Shown: positions 31,875-41,146 of the stretch, in pieces
Position numbering within the stretch: position 1 is the stretch's first letter
Layout of the letters: the number at the start of each line of letters is the position of its first letter
From: Dehalococcoidia bacterium
Lineage (GTDB): Bacteria; Chloroflexota; Dehalococcoidia; UBA2979
Direction of reading: 5' to 3'
Assembly (NCBI GenBank): GCA_020845735.1
Contig: JADLFF010000060.1
Location: 1-54,937 of the forward strand
Length of the DNA: 54,937 nt
Notes under the pieces: model-generated
What the model saw: the letters and a program-made list of their open reading frames with translations, nothing else
Told to the model about the DNA's origin: nothing
Database searches by the model: none
Program-made: the position numbers and the translations under genes

Positions 31875-32537
31875 TTACGAGCTCGCCCACAGGACGTCGC
31901 CGTGGAGGTCCGGGGCGTGCTCCCTCGAGGCGAACACGGCGTGCTCCGCGCGCGAGGCGCCGATCGTCGTGCCGTCGCCGTGGCCGGGGAGCACGAGCGT
32001 CTCGTCGGGCAGCACGTACAGCTTGCCCGTGATCGACAGGATCTCCTGCAGCAGCGCCGCGTGGTCCCTCGAGTAGCCCGGGCCGCCGGGGAAGAGCGTG
32101 TCGCCCGTCAGCAGCGCGCCGTTCGCGCGGAGACAGATCGAGCCGGGCGTGTGACCGGGCGTGTGGATCACCTCGACACGGCACGCGCCCACGTCGAGGG
32201 TGGCGCCATCCTCGAGGCGCGCGAGCGGTCCGGAGGCCGCCACCGTCTCGAGGTTCAGCTCGCCCGCGCCCACCGAGAACGGCACGCCGACGCGGGCGCG
32301 CAACACCTCGTGGCCTGCCCAGTGATCGCGATGCGAGTGCGTGAGCACAAGGGCTGACACCTCGTCAGCACCGAGCGCCTCGACCACCGCCTCGGAGCCC
32401 TCCGGGGCATCGACCACGAGCACCGGACCGCCCCCCACGGGCCGCACGAGGTAGGCGTTGTTCGCCAGCGCGCCGAGCCCCTTGAGGAGGTCGATCGTGA
32501 TCTGGTCGTCCGCGTAGACACGCTCGGGCGCGGGCAT
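31875..32537 (-). CDS. Metallo-beta-lactamase-fold hydrolase (glyoxalase II-like)
   Basis: 220 residues. The metal-binding signature HXHXDH is intact as THSHRDH (66-72), followed by further ligands in HTPGHTPGS, LLTGDTLFPG and LPGHGDG, matching the class B/glyoxalase II-like fold. Relatives hydrolyse thioesters such as S-lactoylglutathione or other esters; the substrate is undetermined. It is soluble with no signal peptide. Monocistronic, with repeat cluster D upstream. Confidence 0.88.
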   Translation of the reverse strand: MPAPERVYADDQITIDLLKGLGALANNAYLVRPVGGGPVLVVDAPEGSEAVVEALGADEVSALVLTHSHRDHWAGHEVLRARVGVPFSVGAGELNLETVAASGPLARLEDGATLDVGACRVEVIHTPGHTPGSICLRANGALLTGDTLFPGGPGYSRDHAALLQEILSITGKLYVLPDETLVLPGHGDGTTIGASRAEHAVFASREHAPDLHGDVLWASS

Positions 32538-32659
32538 GGTGGCTCCGTTCGTATGGGCCGGGGCGACAGCCCCCGCAGTCTACTCGAGGCCGCCCGCGAC
32601 CGTTCCTCACGCGACTCAGGGTCCGCGCGCGAGCGGGATCGACGGCGTGCCCTGGTCTG

Positions 32660-32815
32660 ACTCGGGGCCCTTCGACAGGCTCAGGGCGAACGGATAACGG
32701 CGGACCTCAACAGCGGTCCGACTCCCGCCCGGGAGGCGCGGGCGACGAAGCCTCCGGGAGGGCCTGTCGAGAGGCGCTCGCCTTCATCCGTTCGCCCTGA
32801 GCCTGTCGAAGGGCC
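32660..32815. repeat. Cluster D of short palindromic repeats
   Basis: The 321-base spacer 32538-32858 contains two GCCCT/AGGGC-type hairpins in opposite orientation, 32667-32692 and 32788-32814, about 95 bases apart. Only the GCCCT arm type occurs here. Nothing gene-like is seen in the remainder. Confidence 0.8.
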
Positions 32816-32858
32816 CGGAGTCAACCCATGTCACGTGATCGATCCCGCGCGAGCGCCC

Positions 32859-33800
32859 TCAGCGTTCGCCGAGGCCGCACCAGCCGCCCCGCGACCACGC
32901 CATGCCTTCGACGCACAGCGCCTTGAGCAGAGCGCGCACGCGAGGCGTGTCCGCCGTCGAGGCCCCCACCGCCTCGAGGAGCGCGCCGACGCGGATTGGA
33001 CGCGCCGCCGTGCGCAGCTCGTGGAGGAGCCGTCCCCGCCACTCGCGATCCGAGTTCGCGAAGGCGCCCTGCGCACGCACCGGGACCGCCTGCTCGCCGG
33101 CCGCGAACCGAGGGCGTGCCACGCAGGCATCGACGACCACACACACGTCGCAGCGAGGACGAGCCGCGCAGACCAGCCCGCCGTAGTCCATCAGCGCCGG
33201 GTTCCAGCGCGCCGCCTCGCCCGGGGGCAGCAGCTCGTGCGCCCAGCGCTCGATGTCCCGCGGCGACGACTCACGGGCCGGTTGCAGGTCGCCACCGAGC
33301 AGGCGACCCAGCAGCCGCACGACGTTCGTGTCGATCGCCACCGCATCGAGGCCGAAGCCGAAGCAGCGGACGATCGCCGCCGTGAACGGACCGACCCCCG
33401 GGAGCGCGAGGAGCGCCGTGGTGTCCGCAGGGAGCGTGCCCCCGTGCTGCTCGAGGCAGAGGCGCGCGGCGTCGCGGATCGCGAGGGCACGCCTCGGGTA
33501 GCCCGCGCGCGCCCACGTCCGCAGCGCCTCGGCGTTGGAGGCCGCCGCTGCCGCCTCGAGGGTGGGGAACGCCGCGATCCAGCGCTCGAAGGTCGGCAGC
33601 ACGCGCGACATCTGCGTCTGCTGGGCGCACACCGCCGCCACGAGGGCGAAGTACGGGTTGCGCGCCGTCCGCCACGGGAAGTCCTGGCCCGTGGCGTCGT
33701 ACCACTCGAGGAGGCGCGTGCGCAGCAGACGCACCCCCTCCACGGGCAGTGGCGCGGGCAGTGGTGTGGACGGTGAGCCGGTGACCGAGGTGGACGCCAT
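32859..33800 (-). CDS. mutY: MutY-like HhH-GPD DNA glycosylase lacking the catalytic Glu
   Basis: 313 residues. The helix-hairpin-helix reads ALPGVGPFTAAIV, the catalytic Asp is kept (AIDTNVVRLLGR, D157), and four cysteines form a FeS site at 211, 217, 220 and 226 (C-X5-C-X2-C-X5-C, one residue shorter than the usual X6 first gap). The segment aligned to SEVMLQQTQ of E. coli MutY is AAVCAQQTQ: the catalytic Glu37 position is Ala56, and the Ser120 position is Phe139. The C-terminal NUDT1-like 8-oxoG-recognition domain is replaced by about 85 short residues. Base-excision repair is clear; strict A/G specificity is not. Confidence 0.82.
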   Translation of the reverse strand: MASTSVTGSPSTPLPAPLPVEGVRLLRTRLLEWYDATGQDFPWRTARNPYFALVAAVCAQQTQMSRVLPTFERWIAAFPTLEAAAAASNAEALRTWARAGYPRRALAIRDAARLCLEQHGGTLPADTTALLALPGVGPFTAAIVRCFGFGLDAVAIDTNVVRLLGRLLGGDLQPARESSPRDIERWAHELLPPGEAARWNPALMDYGGLVCAARPRCDVCVVVDACVARPRFAAGEQAVPVRAQGAFANSDREWRGRLLHELRTAARPIRVGALLEAVGASTADTPRVRALLKALCVEGMAWSRGGWCGLGER

Positions 33801-33880
33801 CCGTCGAGGGTAGCCCGCGCGCCACCTCGCGTTCGACGCCTCGGGAGGGACGCACGCGGCACGCGGAGTACGATGCTGGC

Positions 33881-34795
33881 ATGGCTACCAGCGCCGCTCG
33901 CATCGCCCACACGCACGCGAGCTCGGGTGGAACCGAGCGCTGGCGGCTCACCGTTGCCCTCGGCATCGCGATCGTGACCGCCCTCGGGGAGGTCGTGGGC
34001 GGCGGGATCACCGGTTCGCTGTCGCTGCTTGCGGATGCGTCCCACGTGGCGGGGGACGGGGCCGCGCTCCTGCTCGCGCTGGCTGCGACCATCCTCAGCG
34101 CCCGCCCGCACACCGCCCGGTGGACGTTCGGTCTCCACCGCGTCGAGGTGCTCGCGGCGGGCGCGAACGGGTTCGTGCTGCTCGGCCTTGCGGTGCTGCT
34201 CACGTGGCAGGCGGCGCACCGCCTGCAGTCGCCCTCGGCGGTAAACGGCGGTGGGCTGCTGCTCATCGCGCTCGCGGGGCTGGTGGCCAACGGTGCGCAG
34301 TTGCTCGTGCTGGGGCATGGGCGCTCGCTGAATATGCGCGCCGCGCGCCTCCACGTCCTGTCCGACCTCGGTGGATCGGTGGTCGCGGTCACGGCCGGCA
34401 TCGTGATCGCGTTGAGCGGCGAGCCACGCTTCGATTCGCTGGCCACGCTCGTCGTCGTGGCGCTCATCGTCATCGGCGCGCTGCGGCTGCTGCACGAGGT
34501 GCTCGACGTGCTCCTCGCGCGCGTGCCGCACGAACTGGACCTCGAGGCCGTCGAGTACGCCCTGCTCCACCTCGAGGGGGTGCGCGCCGTGCATGACATC
34601 CACGCATGGACCGTCGCCAGCGACTTCGTCACGTTCGACTGCCATCTGGAGCTGGCGGAGGGCGCCGACGCGCCGGCCGTGGTCCAGGCGGCCGCCGCGA
34701 TGCTCGAGCGTCAGTTCGGATTGACACACGTGACGATCCAGCCCGAGCGCCGGCCGATCCTCGACCTGGAGGACACCCGAAGCGCCACGCCCTGA
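33881..34795 (+). CDS. Cation diffusion facilitator (Zn2+/Co2+ efflux), CzcD/ZitB-like
   Basis: Proton-coupled divalent-metal exporter of 304 residues. Six transmembrane helices are visible with both metal-site motifs: ADASHVAGD (H55/D59) in helix 2 and HVLSDLGGS in helix 5. The C-terminal cytoplasmic domain contains GVRAVHDIHAWTVASD, typical of the regulatory metal-binding fold. A His-containing N-terminal tail (IAHTHAS) fits zinc handling. A TACGAT hexamer lies six bases before the ATG and no Shine-Dalgarno is obvious. Confidence 0.93.
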   Translation: MATSAARIAHTHASSGGTERWRLTVALGIAIVTALGEVVGGGITGSLSLLADASHVAGDGAALLLALAATILSARPHTARWTFGLHRVEVLAAGANGFVLLGLAVLLTWQAAHRLQSPSAVNGGGLLLIALAGLVANGAQLLVLGHGRSLNMRAARLHVLSDLGGSVVAVTAGIVIALSGEPRFDSLATLVVVALIVIGALRLLHEVLDVLLARVPHELDLEAVEYALLHLEGVRAVHDIHAWTVASDFVTFDCHLELAEGADAPAVVQAAAAMLERQFGLTHVTIQPERRPILDLEDTRSATP

Positions 34796-34961
34796 CGCGC
34801 AGCGGCGCATCGGGGTTGCGCCCGCTGGCCCCATGGCGACGCACCGTGCCATAATTTTCGTGGCAGCGCCGCGAGCGAGTGCGGGCGCGCCGACGGCCGA
34901 CCGATGCCGGATCGGGGCCGTACCGACCGAACAGCACTCCGCCCTCCGGGGTGGCATCCGC

Positions 34962-36299
34962 ATGACAGCCATCGACGCGCGAGCGCTCCCGTTCGCGCAC
35001 GTGCTTCCGCTTTCCGCGTCCCTGTCGGCCGAGGGGCACCTCGCGCTGGGCGGGCTCGACACGGTCGCGCTCGCGGCCGAGTACGGCACGCCGCTGTACG
35101 TCTTCGATGCCGCGACGCTCAAGGCACAGTGCCGCGCCTACCTCGATGGGTTTCGCGCCGCCGATCCGAGCTCGCAGGTCCTGTACGCCTCGAAGGCGTT
35201 CCTGAACCGGCCGTTCGCGCGCTTCATCGCGCAGCAGGGGCTGGGCTTCGATGTCGTGTCGGGCGGGGAGATCGAAGTGCTGCGCGCCGCGGGCGTCGAC
35301 CTCGCGACCGCCTACTTTCATGGCAACAACAAGACCCCCGCCGAGCTGCACCTCGCCGCCGAGGCCGGCGTCGGCTGCGTCGTCATTGACAACCTCGGCG
35401 AGGTCGCCCTCGTCGAGGAGGCCGCGGCCGCGGCCGGGCGCACCCAGCGGGTCATGATCCGCGTCTCGCCGGGGATCGACGGCCACACCCACGAGAAGAC
35501 CACGACCGGCATCCTCGACTCCAAGTTTGGGCTGCCGATTGTGACCGGAGCTGCCGAGGAGGCCGTGCGGCTGATCCTCGCGTCACCGCACCTCGAGTTC
35601 CGCGGTCCGCACATGCACCTCGGCAGTCCCATCTTCGAGACCGACCCCTACGTCCTCGCGACTGAGCTGCTTGCCGAGTTCATCGCGGACGTCTGCATCG
35701 GCAAGCTCGGTGCCGAGGTGAGCGACTGGTCTCCCGGGGGCGGCTTCGCCGTCGCCTATCGAGGCGAGGACGAGGCGCCGGCCATCGCGGCCTACGCCAG
35801 GGCCACGGTCGGCGTGATGCAGCGCGAGGCCGACGCGCGCGGCTTCTCGATGCCCCGCACCAGCGTCGAGCCGGGGCGCTCGATCGTCGGGCGCGCCGGG
35901 GTTGCCCTCTATACCGTTGGTGCACGCAAGGACGTACCGGGTATTCGCACCTTCGTCTCCGTCGACGGTGGGATGGCCGACAACATCCGGCCTGCCATGT
36001 ACGGCTCGAGGTATGAGGCGCTCTCCGCCGAGCGGCCGCTCGCCTCGCCGGAGGAGACCGTCTCGATCGCAGGCAAGTACTGCGAGTCCGGCGACATCCT
36101 GATCAAGGACGCGCACGTCCCTCGATTCCACCAGGGCGAGGTAGTGGCGATTCCCACCGCCGGCGCCTATCAGCTCGCGATGGCCTCGAACTACAACCTC
36201 GCGTACCGTCCCGCGGTCGTGATGGTCGAGGACGGCGCCGCGCGCCTGATGCGCCGTCGTGAGACGGCCGCCGACCTGATGGCGATGGACATCGACTGA
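34962..36299 (+). CDS. lysA: Diaminopimelate decarboxylase
   Basis: PLP enzyme converting meso-diaminopimelate to lysine, 445 residues. The PLP-binding lysine lies in QVLYASKAFLNRPF, the His/Gly-rich strand GPHMHLGSPIFETDPY and SPGGGFAVAY match the fold-III barrel, EPGRSIVGRAGVALYTVG binds the phosphate, and the catalytic Cys is in KYCESGDILI. ATG 34962 follows a weak GGGTGG. The 166-base upstream spacer shows no clear riboswitch. Its stop overlaps the start of holB (TGATG). Confidence 0.95.
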   Translation: MTAIDARALPFAHVLPLSASLSAEGHLALGGLDTVALAAEYGTPLYVFDAATLKAQCRAYLDGFRAADPSSQVLYASKAFLNRPFARFIAQQGLGFDVVSGGEIEVLRAAGVDLATAYFHGNNKTPAELHLAAEAGVGCVVIDNLGEVALVEEAAAAAGRTQRVMIRVSPGIDGHTHEKTTTGILDSKFGLPIVTGAAEEAVRLILASPHLEFRGPHMHLGSPIFETDPYVLATELLAEFIADVCIGKLGAEVSDWSPGGGFAVAYRGEDEAPAIAAYARATVGVMQREADARGFSMPRTSVEPGRSIVGRAGVALYTVGARKDVPGIRTFVSVDGGMADNIRPAMYGSRYEALSAERPLASPEETVSIAGKYCESGDILIKDAHVPRFHQGEVVAIPTAGAYQLAMASNYNLAYRPAVVMVEDGAARLMRRRETAADLMAMDID

Positions 36300-37504
36300 T
36301 GTTCGCCCCAGCAGACGGGCCTGCCGAGTCGTCGGCGCTTGCCCCCTCGACGCCACACGCGCCGGGCGACACACGTGGCGCGTGGGGCATGGTCGGGCAG
36401 CAGCACGCCGTGGGCGCCCTCCGGCAGGCGCTGGAGCGCGACCGGCTGGCGCACGCGTACCTCTTCAGCGGTCCGCGCGGCGTCGGCCGGGCGACCCTTG
36501 CGAGGCGGCTCGCGCAGGCGCTGTCGTGCGAGCGTCCCACGGGCGTCGACCCCTGCCTCGAGTGCCGGCCGTGCCGCCAGATCGAGGCGGGCACGTGGCC
36601 TGACTTCCACGTCGTCCGCATCGGTGGCATCTGCGACGAGTCGGACCACAAGGACCACGCCGCGGACGGCTCGACGCGCATTCGCATCTGCCAGGTGCGG
36701 CGCATCGCGCGGCAGTCGGCGATGCCGCAGTGGAACGCGAACGCCGCGAGCACCCTCGCGTTCGACCTGGGCGACGTGGACGACGCCGGCGGCGTGCCGG
36801 CGCGTGGCCGGCCCCAGTGCGTCTTCGTCATCGATGCAGCGGAGGACCTCCAGACCGAGGCCGCGCACGCCCTGCTGAAGACGCTCGAGGAGCCGCCGGA
36901 GAGCGCCCTCCTCGTGCTGATCGCCAGCGACATCGACGAGGTGCTGCCGACGATCCGTTCGCGCTGCCAGGAGCTCGCGCTGCGGCCGCTCGGGCGTCGC
37001 GAGCTCGCCGAGGCCCTCGTCACAGAGGGTGTGGACAGCGAGCGCGCACGCGACGTGGCGGATGCCGCCGAGGGCCGGTACGGCCTCGCGCAGCAGTTGC
37101 TGCAGGACCCGTCGCTCGGCGTGCTGCGCGAGACGACCTTCGAGGACATCGCGCGGCTGCTCGGAGCCGGGCGCAACGAACGGTTCGACTACGCGGCGGC
37201 ACTGGGCCGCCGCTGGACGCGTGAGCGCGAGAGCGTGCTCACGACGCTGGACCTCTGGCGCGACTGGTGGCGCACTGCCCTGCGCCGTGCCGCCATCGAG
37301 AGCGAGCCGGGGCAGCCCGGTCCGCGCGAGCTGGTGCGCGCCCTGCGTGCCGTCCAGCGCGCGCGGGAGCATCTGCTGGAGAACACCAACCCGCAGCTCG
37401 CCCTGGAGGTGATGCTGCTGGACATTCCGCGCGCGCCGCAACTGGCTGTCGCGCAGCAAGGAGAGGAGATGCGCCGGGGCACCGAGGCGTACGCACAGCA
37501 CTAG
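36299..37504 (+). CDS. holB: DNA polymerase III delta' subunit
   Basis: Clamp-loader subunit of 401 residues. The AAA+ part begins GMVGQQHAVGALRQALERDR, the P-loop region reads FSGPRGVGRATLA (the usual Lys of Walker A is Arg, in keeping with delta' being a non-hydrolysing subunit) and a four-Cys-type zinc module is present (CERPTGVDPCLECRPC). The sensor region HALLKTLEEPPESALLVLIA and SRCQELALRPL are typical. An insert of about 40 residues (GICDESDHKDHAADGSTRI) is unusual. The ATG overlaps the lysA stop; ricT follows, as in many bacteria. Confidence 0.9.
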   Translation: MFAPADGPAESSALAPSTPHAPGDTRGAWGMVGQQHAVGALRQALERDRLAHAYLFSGPRGVGRATLARRLAQALSCERPTGVDPCLECRPCRQIEAGTWPDFHVVRIGGICDESDHKDHAADGSTRIRICQVRRIARQSAMPQWNANAASTLAFDLGDVDDAGGVPARGRPQCVFVIDAAEDLQTEAAHALLKTLEEPPESALLVLIASDIDEVLPTIRSRCQELALRPLGRRELAEALVTEGVDSERARDVADAAEGRYGLAQQLLQDPSLGVLRETTFEDIARLLGAGRNERFDYAAALGRRWTRERESVLTTLDLWRDWWRTALRRAAIESEPGQPGPRELVRALRAVQRAREHLLENTNPQLALEVMLLDIPRAPQLAVAQQGEEMRRGTEAYAQH

Positions 37505-37530
37505 CGCGCGCCACCCCCGACGCTGCACCT

Positions 37531-38694
37531 ATGGACGATCCTGCTGATCCGATTGTTGGCATTCGCTTCGCGGAGTCTGGCCCGGTTGCGTACTGCAAGC
37601 CCGGTGGCCTCCGCCTGGGCGTTGGGGACTACGTCGTCATCACGGACGACCGGGGCGAGCGCCTCGGCTGGGTGGTGATTGCGGCCGACCAGGTCGCCGC
37701 GTCCGAGCACCCCGGCCCGTTGCGCGTCGTCGACCGCCTCGCGACCGAGGCGGACGTTGAGGCGTGGCGCGAGCAGAAGCGCCGCGCGCAGGAGGACATC
37801 CTGCGCGCGCAGGCGGTGGCGACGCGGTCTGACCCCCGCATCCGTGTCGCCCACATCGAGTACAACCTCGCGGGGACGAAGGCCGACCTCACGTTCACCG
37901 CTCCCGAGCGCGTCGAGCACGACTGGCTGCGGCGGCAGGCTGCGGACCTCCTCGACTGCGAGGTGCGCGTGCAGCAGGTGGGGGACCGCGACCGCGCGAA
38001 GGCAGCGGGCGGCCTCGGCGTGTGCGGGCTGGCGCTCTGCTGTGCCACCTGGATGACCGAGTTCCCGGCGATCTCGATCAAGATGGCGAAGGACCAGGAC
38101 CTCGCGCCCAACCCCTCGAAGATCTCCGGCGTGTGTGGCCGGCTGCTCTGCTGCCTCTCGTTCGAGGTGGAGGAGTACCGCGAGCTGCGCGGCGGGCTCC
38201 CCCGGGTGGGCAAGAACGTCACGACGCCCGTGGGGCGCGCCCGGGTGCTGAGCATCAACCTCCTGCGTGGTGTCGCGCGCCTGCGGTTGGAGCACAGCGG
38301 CGAGGTGGTCGAGCTGACGACCGACGAGCTGCGCAGCCAGTTCGGTACGGCGGTTCGCCCCGCGGAGCTCGAGGAGGTGGTCGAGGCGCCCATCCGCGAG
38401 CGCCAGTCACGCCTCGACCGTGACCTGGTGGCCGTCCTCACGCCCGTCGAGGAGCGCCGCCGTCCGGCTCGCGTGGTCGTCGAGGAGACCGCGTCCGTCG
38501 AGGTGATCGACCTCGAGGCGGACGACGCCGAGGACGGCGCGATCCTGGCCGAGGGAGGCGAGGCGGGTGAGGCGGGCGAGGCGGATGACGCCCCGCGCAA
38601 GCGCCGCCGCCGTGGCCGTCGCGGTGGCCGCCGCCGTCGAGGCGAGGGCGGCGTCGAGGGAGCCGAGACCCCCGAGGGCGCACCCACCGACTAG
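37531..38694 (+). CDS. ricT: PSP1-domain protein RicT (YaaT)
   Basis: 387 residues. The PSP1 domain is recognisable by GGLGVCGLALCCATWMTEF, ISIKMAKDQDLAPNPSKIS and GVCGRLLCCLSFE, whose cysteines bind an Fe-S cluster in the Bacillus Ric complex that promotes RNase Y-dependent RNA processing. The C-terminal 120 residues are acidic then strongly basic (RKRRRRGRRGGRRRR), a likely RNA-binding tail not seen in Bacillus RicT. ATG 37531 is the first start giving the family N-terminus (PIVGIRFAESGPVAYC). It follows holB by 26 bases, the conserved holB-ricT order. Confidence 0.92.
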   Translation: MDDPADPIVGIRFAESGPVAYCKPGGLRLGVGDYVVITDDRGERLGWVVIAADQVAASEHPGPLRVVDRLATEADVEAWREQKRRAQEDILRAQAVATRSDPRIRVAHIEYNLAGTKADLTFTAPERVEHDWLRRQAADLLDCEVRVQQVGDRDRAKAAGGLGVCGLALCCATWMTEFPAISIKMAKDQDLAPNPSKISGVCGRLLCCLSFEVEEYRELRGGLPRVGKNVTTPVGRARVLSINLLRGVARLRLEHSGEVVELTTDELRSQFGTAVRPAELEEVVEAPIRERQSRLDRDLVAVLTPVEERRRPARVVVEETASVEVIDLEADDAEDGAILAEGGEAGEAGEADDAPRKRRRRGRRGGRRRRGEGGVEGAETPEGAPTD

Positions 38695-38703
38695 CTCGCC
38701 ATC

Positions 38704-39020
38704 ACCCGTTCGCCCTGAGGCGCCCGCCCTCATCCCGAAGTCCGGAGGTGCCGACTCGGGGGTTTCGAGGACGGCTGGCCCTTCGACAGGCTCAGGGCGA
38801 ACGGAAGTGAGCGCGATCCCGCGGGCGCCCTGATCCGTTCGTGGTGAGCCTGGCGAACCACACCGCCTTCTCCACCCAGCCCGAATCGAGCACCTCCGGA
38901 GGTCCGCCTCCCTCCGTTCGCCCTGAGCCTGTCGAAGGGCCAGCCGTCCTCGAAACCCCCGAGTCGGCACCTCCCGAGCCCCGCCTGGATCCGTTCGTGG
39001 TGAGCCTGGCGAACCACACC
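38704..39020. repeat. Cluster E of short palindromic repeats
   Basis: The 511-base spacer 38695-39205 between two convergent genes has the densest mix. GCCCT-type copies are at 38778-38803 and 38914-38940, with a truncated one at about 38704-38718. GTGGT-type copies are at 38836-38863 and 38992-39017. CCCGAATCGAG-type second modules lie between them. No terminator hairpin other than these repeats is seen for either gene. Confidence 0.85.
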
Positions 39021-39205
39021 GGCCTTCCCCACGCAGCCCGAATCGAGCCCTCCCGAGGTCCGGCACGAGGGCGCTTTGGGGCGAACGGGTGTACGTTCCC
39101 CGACTCTGTCGGAATGTCGTGATCGGGTGGTGGCCGGGGGCACACGGTCGAGCGCAACGGGCCGGATGAGGGCTACCGCGCCCGGGACCAGGGCCGCGCG
39201 GAAGC

Positions 39206-39670
39206 TCAGCTCCCCGAGGTGGCACTCAGCGCGGCGAGCTCCGCCTCGTAGTGGGCGGCGCTGCGCCGGACCTGCTGGCGGAAGGAGCGGCGCTCGGGGA
39301 AGAGGCCCGCGCGGCCCCAGGCGGCGTCCGGCTGGTCCTTGAGCAGGTCCACCGTCTCCGCGATCGCCTTCGTGAACCGGTCGAGGAGCTCGGCGGGACG
39401 CTTCGTCGCCCACTGCTCCGCCTCGGCGGCCGCGTCGAGGTCGAGTGGGCGGATCACCGGGTCCGCCATCCACGCCATGCGGTGCAGGGCGACCTGGTCG
39501 TGCTCGGCGTAGGCCACGAGGTCGCCGAGGATGCGCGCGACGCCTCGGCCGCTGGCGTCAGCGCCACCCTGCGGGACGGCTGCCTCGAGGCGATCGGGCA
39601 CCGTCGCGAGGGACTCCACCTCGGGCAGGTAGATCAGCGCGTTGCCGGTGACGAAGTCGATCCGCGACAT
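39206..39670 (-). CDS. DinB-like four-helix protein
   Basis: 154 residues, all-helical. The pattern RGVARILGDLVAYAEHDQVA, ELLDRFTKAIAETVDLLKDQ and VRRSAAHYEAELAAL resembles the DinB/YfiT metal-dependent four-helix bundle, with His residues at AEHDQ and AHYEA as possible metal ligands. The match is moderate. The start overlaps the ridA stop by one base, so the two are coupled. Confidence 0.65.
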   Translation of the reverse strand: MSRIDFVTGNALIYLPEVESLATVPDRLEAAVPQGGADASGRGVARILGDLVAYAEHDQVALHRMAWMADPVIRPLDLDAAAEAEQWATKRPAELLDRFTKAIAETVDLLKDQPDAAWGRAGLFPERRSFRQQVRRSAAHYEAELAALSATSGS

Positions 39671-40128
39671 CAGGACACCTCCAGCAGCAGTTCGACCTCG
39701 ACCGCCGCGTTCAGCGGCAGCGACGATACCCCGAGCGCGAGCCGCACGCCGATGCCCCGCTCCTCGCCGAAGATGTCGCGCAGCAGCTCACTGGCCCCGT
39801 TGACGACCGCGGGCTGGTTCGTGAAGTCCGGCGTGCCGGCGACGTAGCCGACCGTGCGCACCACGCGCACCCCCTCGAGGCTGCCGAGGAGCGCCTGTGC
39901 GGCCGCGAGCGCGTTGATCGCGCAGACGCGCGCCGCCGCGTAGGCCTGCTCCACCTCGACACCATCGCCGAGGCGGCCCGGGTGGAGGATCTGTCCGTCC
40001 TGCATCGGGAGCTGGCCGGAGACGAAGACCAGGTTGCCGGCGCGCGTGGCAGGCCGGTACACGGCCAGCGGAGGCGTCACCACCGGCAGCGAGACCCCCA
40101 GTTCAGCCAGTCGTTCCGCCACCGCCAT
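39670..40128 (-). CDS. RidA/YjgF-family protein (enamine/imine deaminase-like)
   Basis: 152 residues. The RidA fold is recognisable by VYRPATRAGNLVFVSGQLPM, EQAYAAARVCAINALAAAQA and the C-terminal VSSLPLNAAVEVELLLEV. In the FTNQPAVVNGASELLRDIFG and GIGVRLALGVSSL region the Arg corresponds to the carboxylate-binding Arg of RidA. It belongs to the longer YjgF subgroup, which may have functions other than 2-aminoacrylate hydrolysis. Encoded downstream of parB. Confidence 0.85.
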   Translation of the reverse strand: MAVAERLAELGVSLPVVTPPLAVYRPATRAGNLVFVSGQLPMQDGQILHPGRLGDGVEVEQAYAAARVCAINALAAAQALLGSLEGVRVVRTVGYVAGTPDFTNQPAVVNGASELLRDIFGEERGIGVRLALGVSSLPLNAAVEVELLLEVS

Positions 40129-40165
40129 CGAGCACTCCCGCCACCTGGACCGAGTCGTGGATGCC

Positions 40166-41146
40166 CTAGCCGAGGGCGGGTCGGTCCGCGCCCAGCAATC
40201 GGTCCAGAATCGTATCCAGTTCTTCGTCGCTGAAGAAGTGCAGCGTCAGCTGGCCCGAGCCGGTGTTGGTGCGATTGAGGGTCACCTTCGCGCCCAGGCT
40301 ACGACGTACGGCATCGGCGAGGGCGTCCAGCTCCGGATCGGGAAACACCGGCTGAGGCGGCACGAGCGGCCGCTCGGGCTGGGGGCGGCTCCAGAGGCGC
40401 ACCAGCTGCTCGGTCTGGCGCACGTTGAGCCCCTGGTCCACCACGCGACGCCACGCCTTGCGGCGCTCGTCGTGGTCGTCGATCCCGAGGAGGGCGCGCG
40501 CGTGGCCCTCCGAGATCTCGCCGCGGGCCAGCGAGGCGCGCAACTCCTCGGAGAGGTCGACGAGGCGCATCGTGTTGCTCACCGCCGCGCGGCTGCGCCC
40601 GACGCGCTCGGCGATCTCGCGCTGGGTGAGGCCGAACTCCACGGCGAGCCGCTCGTAGGCCAGCGCCTCCTCGAGGGGGTTGAGGTCCGCACGCTGCACG
40701 TTCTCCACGATCGCCAGCTCGAGGAGCTCGAGTGGCGTCGACTGGCGCACGGTGACCGGCACCCGTTCGAGGCCTGCCTGCTGCGCCGCCCGCAAGCGGC
40801 GCTCCCCGGCGATGAGCTGGTAGAGCGAGACGCCACCCGGCCCCGCGTGGGGCAGCTCGGAGACCAGCAGCGGCTGGATGATCCCGTGCGTGCGCACCGA
40901 CTCCACGAGCTCCGCGAGCTGGTCGGGATCGAAGCGCGTGCGCGGCTGCTGCGGGTTGGGCACGACGCGCTCGATCGGCACCTCGGTCGTGCCGTGTATC
41001 GTCCCGGGCGAGGCGCCCTCGAGGTCCGCGTCCACGCGCGCTGCCTCGAGGTGGGTGCCTGCCTCGAAGGCTGAAGCGACACCTGCCGGCGGGGCCTCGG
41101 GGATGAGGGCGGACAGGCCGCGACCAAGACCGGACTTACGAGGCAT
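40166..41146 (-). CDS. parB: Chromosome-partitioning protein ParB
   Basis: CTPase DNA clamp that loads at parS, 326 residues. It opens with the ParA-interaction motif PRKSGLGRGLSALIP. The CTP-binding/N-engagement domain contains QPRTRFDPDQLAELVESVRT, LYQLIAGERRLRAAQQAGL and VENVQRADLNPLEEALAY. The DNA-binding HTH is LTQREIAERVGRSRAAVSNT and the C-terminus forms the dimer domain. ATG 41146 overlaps the end of parA by 11 bases. Candidate parS sites lie at 46543-46558 and 46680-46695. Confidence 0.96.
   Translation of the reverse strand: MPRKSGLGRGLSALIPEAPPAGVASAFEAGTHLEAARVDADLEGASPGTIHGTTEVPIERVVPNPQQPRTRFDPDQLAELVESVRTHGIIQPLLVSELPHAGPGGVSLYQLIAGERRLRAAQQAGLERVPVTVRQSTPLELLELAIVENVQRADLNPLEEALAYERLAVEFGLTQREIAERVGRSRAAVSNTMRLVDLSEELRASLARGEISEGHARALLGIDDHDERRKAWRRVVDQGLNVRQTEQLVRLWSRPQPERPLVPPQPVFPDPELDALADAVRRSLGAKVTLNRTNTGSGQLTLHFFSDEELDTILDRLLGADRPALG

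Noticed and set aside
34796..34961. Lysine riboswitch ahead of lysA
   Set aside because: The 166-base spacer shows a possible CATAAT -10 but no conserved lysine-aptamer helices.
36299..37504. Loss of the Walker A lysine in HolB as a defect
   Set aside because: The delta' subunit normally has a non-functional P-loop, so the Arg substitution is consistent with the family.
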